In this document: positions 1 to 5,878 of the stretch, piece by piece
Layout of the letters: each line of letters begins with the position of its first letter
Numbering within the stretch: the stretch's first letter is position 1
NCBI GenBank assembly: GCA_021151525.1
Contig: JAGKXD010000080.1
Span: 1-18,806, forward strand
Direction of reading: 5' to 3'
Length of the DNA stretch: 18,806 bases
Source: Cellvibrionaceae bacterium
GTDB lineage: Bacteria; Pseudomonadota; Gammaproteobacteria; Pseudomonadales; Cellvibrionaceae
Notes under the pieces: generated by a model
The model's input: only the letters and a program-made list of their open reading frames with translations
The model's database searches: none
What the model was told of the DNA's origin: nothing
Translations under genes and position numbers: made by a program

Positions 1-103
1 TTATTAGAGAATTTTTTACGTGTCACTAAGATGATGAGTGAGGCCATGGTTCATACTCTCAGGAGTTGAGTTCTGTTGTCATTCTTCCCTCACATTTTTT
101 GTT

Positions 104-2245
104 CTAGAGGCTAAACGCGCTCGAATCAAAACCTACGCCAGCATCGCCACTAAACCCAGAGTTCCAACTCCATGTTGCGCTGGCATCTCCTTTTAGTGTG
201 GATTGCGCTTGTCCACCATGTTCAGTTTCGCCAAACGTGGTGCTGGTTTTGCTAGTAACGCCAGCGGTTACGCTCACGTCAGTCACGCCACTTCGATCAA
301 ATTCAATAGCACCAGTTACTCCTGCCTCAGCGCTAATTTCTAAGGGGCCACCACTCAGTTTTCCAATGTCTTTTGAAACCCCAACATTGACTCCGCCACT
401 TTTCCAGCCATTTTCGTCAAACTCACTATGACCGCCTACTTTAACCGCCTCTATGCTAACGGCTGCGCTTGCATTAATTAGCATTTCTTCATCGCCCTTG
501 CCGGTTGCTTTGGTTTTCCAGCCTAGTTCAACGGGCAGAAGCGATGAGTCTAATTTCACTTCAGTAGTGTCGCACTTAACAACCATGCTCACGCCGGGCA
601 AGGTAAAGTCTGTGATGTATTCGCAATGAAAGTCGTTAAATTCTTTGAGCTTGAATTTTTTATTGTCGTCTTTCTTTTTCGACCAGCAGGCATTTTGACG
701 CTGCTCCACTATTCCGCTTAATGAATTCAATATCTCGGTGGCGCCCACAGGGCCTCGAACCAAACTGGCTTTTGCACTCCATTTGGCGCGTTCAAATTCG
801 TTGGCAGGCATCATGAATTGCGCAAAGTAAACTTGTTCATTTGTTTGGCGATAAAGCGCGTCCGCCAGTTGCGCCTCGTTACTGCGTGTCTCTGGTACCA
901 GAGCATCAAGATATTTTTGTATGGCCTCTTTCACTTCGCCGCAGGTGTAATCAAATTGATAACCGCCCGGAACATTAGCGTATTTTTTTTCACCTGCTTT
1001 GTCGATGCTTTCAATTTTCTGATTCAGTTCTTGGGACAAATGCGCCATGGTTTCCAATAATTTGGTTTGCGTTGCATAGAGTTTATTGAGGGTGATGGTG
1101 TTTTGTTCCATATCAAGTTGAAGTATTTTTGTTGCGCGTTGATAGAACGGCATAGCTAGCACGGAAGACATTTGGCCCATCGTTGAGACGGGGATACTGG
1201 CGGCACGTTGTTTGTAAATCGCCGCCTGTTCATTAACACTTTGCTGCGATGTTTTTTCTAAATTTATTACTGTCGGTAAGTCATTGACTGATTCAGGGTA
1301 TACCGACGGCTTGAAGGATTTTACGCCCAGCGGGTCAGGGGGTATTGGTCTGTGCCACTGCACATCTTCTTTCGATAGCTTCCCTCCAGTCTTACGCAAT
1401 TGCTGTTCTTTTGTATTGCTGTATCCGCCCGCTAAGGCAGCATGAACAGATGCTTGTGCCCCGGCATGATCGCCTCGAGCCTCCTGAATTATTGATCTCG
1501 TCATATTCGCTTGAGGGTGTTTTGCATTTATTCGGACTGCGTCTATGAGAAATTTTTCTGCAGTGGCTGAATCGCCCATTTGGTAATAAGCCTGCCCCAA
1601 ATTATTTAATAGCGTGGAGTTTTGCGGGTAGCGGCTATCCAAGGTGTGTAGCAGAGGAATTGCGGCTGTCTCTGCATGTTGCATGGTTAAGAATGCTGCA
1701 AGGTTGCTGATGTCTTGTGCATCGCCCGTTGCGTGAACTAATTTTGCGCTTAAATAGGTTGCTTCCGGCCAGGCGCCAATCGCCGCTAAACCGTTAATGC
1801 TGCCCCGGAGCTGGGAGGTGTAGTTCGCTGATTTTTTGACGGCGGCGTCCAGCTTGTCGGCGCGTTGGCGCGCGGCGGGGATGAGCGCTTTGGCAACTTT
1901 AGGTTGTAGCTTCTCAACAAAGGCTTTTAGCTCAGCTGGCGTCATGGCGTGTTTGTCGATCTTTGCCAGTTGTGCGGCTTTGTGTTGTGGCGGCGCACCT
2001 AGGTCTGTCGCTTTGGGCACTGCTCCCGCCTGCTTCATCACTTGCTCAAGCTGCTTTCGCGTTTCTGGATCTAAGTTTTTCATGGCTTCTTCTGCCTCCT
2101 TCATGGCTTTTTGCATATCAGCGATATCAGAGGCGGAGATGGAGTCATCAGCCGCGACCGTTGGAGCAATGAGGCATGTGCCAGAAAACAACACAGCACA
2201 CAGGAATGGTTGTGCAATTTGGCGAAGGGATAATTTGATGGCCAT
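104..2245 (-). CDS. Secreted TPR-like protein of unknown function with a Gly/Ser-rich C-terminus
   Basis: The 713-residue product begins with a Sec-type signal peptide: Lys/Arg near the N-terminus, a hydrophobic stretch at about 10-28, and a likely cleavage site after the TVA or TVAA at 29-32. Residues about 40-70 are charged and helical. Residues about 155-275 contain helix pairs typical of tetratricopeptide repeats, clearest at the segment containing NNLGQAYYQMGDSATAEKF, which suggests protein-protein binding. The middle (about 330-520) is mostly helical. The last 130 residues are rich in Gly, Ser, Thr and Val in alternating patterns that suggest beta structure. Four Cys lie in the mature part, in the contexts YTCGE, NACWS, FHCEY and VKCDT, so periplasmic disulfides are possible. 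The start has an AGGGA ribosome binding site about 7 bases upstream. It lies 70 bases downstream of the DUF3617-like gene, with a terminator between them. I do not recognise a specific family, and its function is unknown. The reading frame is certain; the domain calls are by eye. Confidence 0.85.
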   Translation of the reverse strand: MAIKLSLRQIAQPFLCAVLFSGTCLIAPTVAADDSISASDIADMQKAMKEAEEAMKNLDPETRKQLEQVMKQAGAVPKATDLGAPPQHKAAQLAKIDKHAMTPAELKAFVEKLQPKVAKALIPAARQRADKLDAAVKKSANYTSQLRGSINGLAAIGAWPEATYLSAKLVHATGDAQDISNLAAFLTMQHAETAAIPLLHTLDSRYPQNSTLLNNLGQAYYQMGDSATAEKFLIDAVRINAKHPQANMTRSIIQEARGDHAGAQASVHAALAGGYSNTKEQQLRKTGGKLSKEDVQWHRPIPPDPLGVKSFKPSVYPESVNDLPTVINLEKTSQQSVNEQAAIYKQRAASIPVSTMGQMSSVLAMPFYQRATKILQLDMEQNTITLNKLYATQTKLLETMAHLSQELNQKIESIDKAGEKKYANVPGGYQFDYTCGEVKEAIQKYLDALVPETRSNEAQLADALYRQTNEQVYFAQFMMPANEFERAKWSAKASLVRGPVGATEILNSLSGIVEQRQNACWSKKKDDNKKFKLKEFNDFHCEYITDFTLPGVSMVVKCDTTEVKLDSSLLPVELGWKTKATGKGDEEMLINASAAVSIEAVKVGGHSEFDENGWKSGGVNVGVSKDIGKLSGGPLEISAEAGVTGAIEFDRSGVTDVSVTAGVTSKTSTTFGETEHGGQAQSTLKGDASATWSWNSGFSGDAGVGFDSSAFSL

Positions 2246-2287
2246 GACGAGTCCCTAATCAAACGGTATTTGAATGTTCCAAATAAA

Positions 2288-2308
2288 AGCCCACCAGAAA
2301 GGTGGGCT
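2288..2308 (-). terminator. Intrinsic terminator after the DUF3617-like gene
   Basis: An 8-bp perfect stem (AGCCCACC paired with GGTGGGCT, 5-base loop) is followed on the minus strand by the T-rich tract TTTTATTT. It lies 7 bases past the stop of the DUF3617-like gene and 42 bases before the start of the TPR-like gene on the same strand. It should end the shorter transcript. Partial read-through would set a lower level of the downstream gene. Confidence 0.85.
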
Positions 2309-2315
2309 GAAAGCG

Positions 2316-2753
2316 TTATTTTGTTTTAGGTTTTACAGACTCTAGCGACTTACCGTTAATACTCGGTGAGGCCGATGTATCACAGGCACCGCCTTTTTTG
2401 CCATTTAGGTTTACAGTGCCTGAACCATCCGGCGTTTCGAGCGTGTAAGTTGAAACCAGTGTGCTGCCTGTGACCGTTGTAGAGCCGCTGCCTTTACCAG
2501 CATCAGAGCCGGAGCAGCTAAAATTGAATTTTGTGGTATTCCCCTCGGTTGTCACATTGGTAAAGGTGCATTTTCCTTCCATGGGAGGTGTCATGGCTTG
2601 ACCTGGTTGCAAGCAAATTTTCACATCGCTGATGGGCATTTTCATTCCCATCATCTCCATGCTTCCCTGAAAACTCCACTCATCTCCCGGCACAGCCAAT
2701 GCGCTCATCGAGAAAACCAAACTAAGACTTGCAGCTAAGGGGTACTTGTTCAT
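2316..2753 (-). CDS. Small secreted DUF3617-like protein
   Basis: This is a 145-residue protein with a clear signal peptide (hydrophobic residues 5-19, SALA at 17-20 as the likely cleavage site), so it is predicted to be periplasmic. The mature part opens with a Trp and a Met-rich segment (MEMMGMKMP), followed by a KICLQPG motif and a beta-rich region with four Cys in all. This layout (early Trp, Met-rich stretch, conserved Cys after the first strands) resembles the DUF3617 family, whose molecular function is not established. The start is supported by AAGGA 8 bases upstream on the minus strand. It is flanked by terminators on both sides, so it is probably a single transcription unit or the first gene of a weakly linked pair with the TPR-like gene. 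I see no convincing promoter in the 257 bases upstream. Confidence 0.75.
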   Translation of the reverse strand: MNKYPLAASLSLVFSMSALAVPGDEWSFQGSMEMMGMKMPISDVKICLQPGQAMTPPMEGKCTFTNVTTEGNTTKFNFSCSGSDAGKGSGSTTVTGSTLVSTYTLETPDGSGTVNLNGKKGGACDTSASPSINGKSLESVKPKTK

Positions 2754-2964
2754 AGCAATTATCCTTATGTGATATGTGTTGTAAAAACGAGCTGTAAGTT
2801 GATTCTAACTTAAGCTCTGTATGTTTTTCGAACTTAATGGTTATTAGAGAACCGTAGCAACTGACTTTGATGGCTATTAAACGATGGTTTGAAGGCTTTT
2901 CGGGCTAGTTAGTCAATCCAAAAAGCAGCTAAAAGAGGCTCCTAAGTAATGTTTAAAAAATAAA

Positions 2965-2985
2965 AAGCCCCTAATGACGGGGCTT
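2965..2985 (-). terminator. Intrinsic terminator after the DUF4337-like gene
   Basis: A 7-bp perfect stem (AAGCCCC paired with GGGGCTT, 7-base loop) is followed on the minus strand by a long T-rich tract (TTTTTATTTTTT). It lies 25 bases past the stop of the DUF4337-like gene, so that gene is a separate unit from the DUF3617-like gene. The A-rich sequence on the other side gives no matching T tract on the plus strand, so it is directional. Confidence 0.88.
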
Positions 2986-3010
2986 AATCATTAGGTTTTT
3001 TCGCTTATGA

Positions 3011-3604
3011 TTAAAGCCAGCTGGCGGGTAGAAATAATAAAAATCCATCTGCAAATAAAATGATGCCTGTTAGCCCAATGGGTAAGCCTAAATACCAAAC
3101 TTCCTTGCGTTTAAGTAAGCCGCCAATTGAGGAAAGTACAATAGCAATTTGTAAAAAAATAACCGCTAAACCCAGTGGTTTTCCGTGTGTTTGTGCTTCA
3201 TCTCGATTTTGTTCTAACGCGCGTGCCGCTTTTTCAATTTCAGCTTTTTCCTGCTCATATTTTTCAACTTTGCTTTCGGCCTGCTTTAATTCTTGTGCAA
3301 TTTTTTGTTTTTCTTCCGGAGCGGCAGAGCTAGGTAAAAGATCTAATTGCAAGCTCAAATTTTCTTTTTGAATACGATATAAACTCTCGCGAATACTCTT
3401 GGCTTGAAAGTAAGCCCATTGGTCTGATGCCTGCGCTTGAAACACAACGCTACGCGATGAAAAGCCACCGCCTTTAAAGGTGGATAAGGTCGCAAGGGCG
3501 GCAAATATGACCGTGGTAAAAGCCAGATAATTAATCCATGCTTCTTTCTTTTCAGATTTCGGTTCAGCGGGAGATGCAGCTTTTTTGTCGTTAGTTTCGC
3601 TCAT
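3011..3604 (-). CDS. DUF4337-like inner-membrane protein
   Basis: The 197-residue protein starts with a charged Lys/Glu-rich cytoplasmic tail (1-22) and a first membrane segment at about 25-43. The sequence KGGGFSSRS and then QASDQWAYFQAKSIRE follow; that Gln-Ala-Ser-Asp-Gln-Trp-Ala-Tyr pattern is characteristic of DUF4337 proteins. Residues about 75-138 form a strongly charged coiled coil. Two further membrane segments lie at about 143-163 and 170-192, and the protein ends in Leu-Pro-Ala-Ser-Trp-Leu. DUF4337 proteins have no established function. The gene is transcribed away from the dcw cluster, has its own terminator, and has only a weak ribosome binding site (GAG about 8 bases upstream). 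No link to cell division is implied beyond adjacency. Confidence 0.8.
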   Translation of the reverse strand: MSETNDKKAASPAEPKSEKKEAWINYLAFTTVIFAALATLSTFKGGGFSSRSVVFQAQASDQWAYFQAKSIRESLYRIQKENLSLQLDLLPSSAAPEEKQKIAQELKQAESKVEKYEQEKAEIEKAARALEQNRDEAQTHGKPLGLAVIFLQIAIVLSSIGGLLKRKEVWYLGLPIGLTGIILFADGFLLFLPASWL

Positions 3605-4021
3605 GTTATTGCTCGCACTAGATTTTGAATAAATGGATTTTAATCGATTTGGGTTTGATACTGGAGTTCGCTATTCAGATTTTGTTGTTGGCGAGTTTTC
3701 CTACACTTTGTACGTTTTTGGGCTTGTCATGCGGCGTCTTAATCTGTAGCCTTTTGCATCGAAGTACTCGCTCTGGCTATTCTCACCCCAAGTTTTTCGT
3801 TCGCTGCAGTCGCCCTATAGACCGCTTCCTTATAAAAATTATCCTCTTTTAACGCAAAATAATTACACACTTAAGGTTTTACTTTAAGTTTGCATTCTAT
3901 CGTTTTGATTTTGCTCGCAATGATGCTGGTCTCTAGTTTCAATTCTCTGCACTTTCCCTGATGTTCCGTTCTATATCGCGCTTTTTAGCGTGAATTTCTG
4001 CGCTTTTTGCTGATTGCTTGC
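3605..4021. other. Divergent intergenic region upstream of the dcw promoter
   Basis: No convincing gene lies here. The region presumably holds the promoter of the minus-strand DUF4337-like gene, but I see no good -35/-10 pair for it. Two small structures can be seen. One is an AT-rich inverted repeat, ACTTAA at 3869-3874 and TTAAGT at 3884-3889, too weak and without the T tract needed for a terminator. The other is a 9-base direct repeat, GCGCTTTTT, at 3978-3986 and 4000-4008, just upstream of the dcw -35 box. Confidence 0.6.
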
Positions 4022-4049
4022 TTGACTTTGACCCTTCCGGATTTATAGT
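4022..4049 (+). promoter_or_regulatory. Predicted sigma70-type promoter of the dcw operon (Pmra)
   Basis: TTGACT at 4022-4027 and TATAGT at 4044-4049 each match the sigma70 consensus at five of six positions and are separated by 16 bp. Transcription would start near 4056, about 80 bases before mraZ and immediately before the phased GTGG repeats. The same arrangement, with the MraZ binding repeats next to the start point, is known for the mra promoter of Escherichia coli. Confidence 0.75.
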
Positions 4050-4056
4050 GTGCGTT

Positions 4057-4090
4057 GTGGAAAAAAGTGGGTTTTAGTGGTGTTTTGTGG
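4057..4090 (+). promoter_or_regulatory. MraZ operator: four GTGG repeats at a 10-bp period
   Basis: GTGG occurs at 4057-4060, 4067-4070, 4077-4080 and 4087-4090, each start exactly 10 bp after the previous one, with A/T-rich spacers. MraZ of E. coli binds direct TGGG-type repeats separated by 5 bases, which gives the same 10-bp period. The position just downstream of the predicted promoter fits repression of the operon by its own first product. Confidence 0.85.
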
Positions 4091-4136
4091 AAAATTCCAA
4101 CTAATAACGACAGCAAAATTAAAAAAGTGGTGAAAC

Positions 4137-4577
4137 GTGTTCACAGGTAGCAACTCCATCAGCATGGACCCGAAAGGTCGCATGGCGATACCGACTCGCA
4201 TTCGCGAAGAGTTGGTGGCGTCTTGTGGCGGGCGTCTGGTGGTGACTGCGCACACGCAAGATCGCTGCTTACTGGTCTATCCAGAGCCTGAATGGCTCGA
4301 GTTATTGCCGCAAATCGAAGCACTTCCCAGCTTTAACAAAGTTTCCCAGCGCACTAAGCGCATTTTGATCGGTTACGCCACCGCCTTGGAGATTGACTCC
4401 AGTGGTCGCGTGCTTGTGCCTCCAACCCTGCGTGAATACGCAAATCTCGACAAGAAAATGATGTTGGTTGGTCAGGGTAAAAAACTTGAGTTGTGGAGTG
4501 AGGAGAGTTGGTTGGCGCTGTTGGATGAGCCCGCTGATGACGAGATTCCCAGCGAAATGCTTTCACTTTCGCTCTAA
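4137..4577 (+). CDS. mraZ: Transcriptional regulator MraZ
   Basis: MraZ is a DNA-binding protein that forms ring-shaped oligomers and represses the dcw operon through direct repeats at its promoter. The 146-residue product (E. coli about 152) has two AbrB/SpoVT-type halves. The first contains SISMDPKGRMAIPTRIREEL near residues 7-26, and the second contains EIDSSGRVLVPPTLREYA near 83-100; both show the Asp-x-x-Gly-Arg-x-x-x-Pro signature. The start is the GTG at 4137, giving the typical N-terminus MFTG, with the G-rich AGTGGTG a few bases upstream as a modest ribosome binding site. It is the first gene of the cluster, and its operator lies at 4057-4090. Its stop overlaps the ribosome binding site of rsmH. 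Confidence 0.95.
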   Translation: MFTGSNSISMDPKGRMAIPTRIREELVASCGGRLVVTAHTQDRCLLVYPEPEWLELLPQIEALPSFNKVSQRTKRILIGYATALEIDSSGRVLVPPTLREYANLDKKMMLVGQGKKLELWSEESWLALLDEPADDEIPSEMLSLSL

Positions 4578-4587
4578 GGGGTAGCTT

Positions 4588-5520
4588 GTGGCTCAACTTC
4601 AACATGTCACCGTACTTTTGCAAGAAGCGGTTGACGCACTGATTACCAATCCTGCGGGTTTTTATGTGGACGGCACTTTTGGTCGTGGCGGGCACAGTGC
4701 ATTGGTGTTGGAAAATCTTTCAGCAGAAGGCCATTTGCTTGGCATTGATAAGGATTTGGCGGCAATCGCGGTAGCCAATGAGCGTTTTGCCAACGAGAGC
4801 CGTTTCGCCATTGCTCACGGTTCATTTGCCGAGCTTGCGCAGTTAATTGATGCGCGTGGGATGACTGGTAGGGTCGATGGCGTGCTGCTGGATTTGGGTG
4901 TGTCGTCGCCTCAGTTGGATGAAGCGGAGCGCGGCTTCAGTTTTCAAAACGATGGCCCTTTGGATATGCGCATGGATCAAACCCGCGGGCAAAGTGCGGC
5001 TGACTGGGTAAACACTGCTGCAGAAGACGATATCGCGTTTGTATTGAAAGAGTTTGGCGAGGAGCGTTTTGCAAAACGCATGGCGCGCGCAATCATCACT
5101 GAGCGCCAAAAAAATCCGTTCACGCGTACAAAACATTTAGCGGAAGTGATTAAAGAGGCGAATCCCGCATGGGAGAAAGGTAAGCATCCTGCAACGCGCG
5201 CATTTCAGGCAATTCGTATTCATGTGAATAACGAGTTAACAGATCTGGACGCAGTTTTGGAGCAGGCACTTGCGGTCTTGGCAATTGGTGGTCGATTGGT
5301 AGTGATTAGTTTTCACTCGCTAGAAGATCGCGTAGTGAAACGTTTTATTCGTCGTCAGGAATTGGGTGATCCGGTTCCTCGAGGTTTGCCGGTGCGCGAT
5401 GAGCAATTAAATAAGCGCATGCGCTCGTGCGGAAAAGCCGTTAAAGCGAGTGATAGTGAAGTGGATGCCAATGTGAGATCGCGCAGCGCGATCATGAGAG
5501 TCGCGGAGAAAATTTCTTAA
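4588..5520 (+). CDS. rsmH: 16S rRNA (cytosine1402-N4)-methyltransferase RsmH
   Basis: RsmH (formerly MraW) uses S-adenosylmethionine to methylate N4 of C1402 in the ribosomal P site of 16S rRNA. The product has 310 residues (E. coli 313). SAM-binding motifs are visible: VDGTFGRGGHS at 27-37 and GIDKD at 52-56. The family signature LLDLGVSSPQLDEAERGFSF lies near residue 100-120, and VISFHSLEDRVVKRF, also typical of the family, comes near 235-250. The start is GTG at 4588 with the site AAGGGG at 4576-4581, which runs out of the mraZ stop codon. The gap to mraZ is 10 bases, so the two are co-transcribed. The 46-base A-rich gap to ftsL is the longest inside the cluster and contains no terminator. 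Confidence 0.97.
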   Translation: MAQLQHVTVLLQEAVDALITNPAGFYVDGTFGRGGHSALVLENLSAEGHLLGIDKDLAAIAVANERFANESRFAIAHGSFAELAQLIDARGMTGRVDGVLLDLGVSSPQLDEAERGFSFQNDGPLDMRMDQTRGQSAADWVNTAAEDDIAFVLKEFGEERFAKRMARAIITERQKNPFTRTKHLAEVIKEANPAWEKGKHPATRAFQAIRIHVNNELTDLDAVLEQALAVLAIGGRLVVISFHSLEDRVVKRFIRRQELGDPVPRGLPVRDEQLNKRMRSCGKAVKASDSEVDANVRSRSAIMRVAEKIS

Positions 5521-5566
5521 CCATCTAAACAAAAAAACGAAAACACAAATAATCAACAGGAACGCC

Positions 5567-5878
5567 ATGAGTCAATACCAGTCAAGAGCACCAAAACGCA
5601 TAGCGCCTTGGGCGTTAATGCTGGTGGCTTGTCTCTGGATTTCAGTAATCGTTTCTGCACTCGCCGTTATTTCCTCTACACAACAAGTTCGTCGCGATGT
5701 AAACCAATTAGAAACCCTGCGCCGTGAAGCTTCTCACCTGCAAGTGGAGTGGGGGCAATATCTCCTTGAAGAAAGTACTTGGGCTGCGTACAGCCGCATC
5801 GAAGGCATAGCAAACAAAGAATTAAACATGATCGCACCAACAACCGAGCATGTGGTGATGGTGCCCGCCGATGATTAG
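5567..5878 (+). CDS. ftsL: Cell division protein FtsL
   Basis: FtsL is a small bitopic protein that forms the FtsQLB complex, which activates the septal synthase FtsWI. The 103-residue product has a short basic cytoplasmic tail, one membrane segment at about 15-37, and a periplasmic heptad-like coiled coil at about 38-66. The typical Trp-Gly-Gln-Tyr/Leu-Leu-Glu-Glu-Ser-Thr-Trp segment follows near 62-73, with a tail ending in a run of acidic residues. Sequence conservation in FtsL is low. The call rests on size, topology, this signature, and the position between rsmH and ftsI. The start ATG has AGGA 7 bases upstream. Its end overlaps the start of ftsI by 8 bases. Confidence 0.93.
   Translation: MSQYQSRAPKRIAPWALMLVACLWISVIVSALAVISSTQQVRRDVNQLETLRREASHLQVEWGQYLLEESTWAAYSRIEGIANKELNMIAPTTEHVVMVPADD

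Noticed and set aside
1..47. Minus-strand ATG at 45-47 opening a frame that runs off the left edge
   Set aside because: Only about 15 codons are visible, with a weak ribosome binding site. A gene downstream of the TPR-like gene is possible but not supported.
1..69. Plus-strand open frame ending in TGA at 67-69, possibly the end of a gene entering from the left
   Set aside because: Only 22 codons are inside the window, with no recognisable motif. It cannot be told apart from chance.
1836..2258. Long open frame on the plus strand opposite the TPR-like gene
   Set aside because: It is antisense to a gene with a clear signal peptide and ribosome binding site. Its own composition (Ala/Ser/Cys-rich, no motif) is typical of a shadow frame.
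2795..2812. Inverted repeat TAAGTT/AACTTA upstream of the DUF3617-like gene as a possible operator
   Set aside because: Six A/T-rich base pairs around a 6-base spacer are expected by chance in such sequence, and no promoter is evident next to it.
3625..3852. Plus-strand open frame of 75 codons with a hydrophobic start
   Set aside because: It begins with TTG, has no ribosome binding site, shows no family resemblance, and ends in a mixed-composition tail. It is probably chance in an AT-rich intergenic region.
3869..3889. Inverted repeat ACTTAA/TTAAGT as a possible terminator
   Set aside because: The stem has only six A/T-rich pairs with a 9-base loop and no T tract follows, so it would not be a stable terminator.
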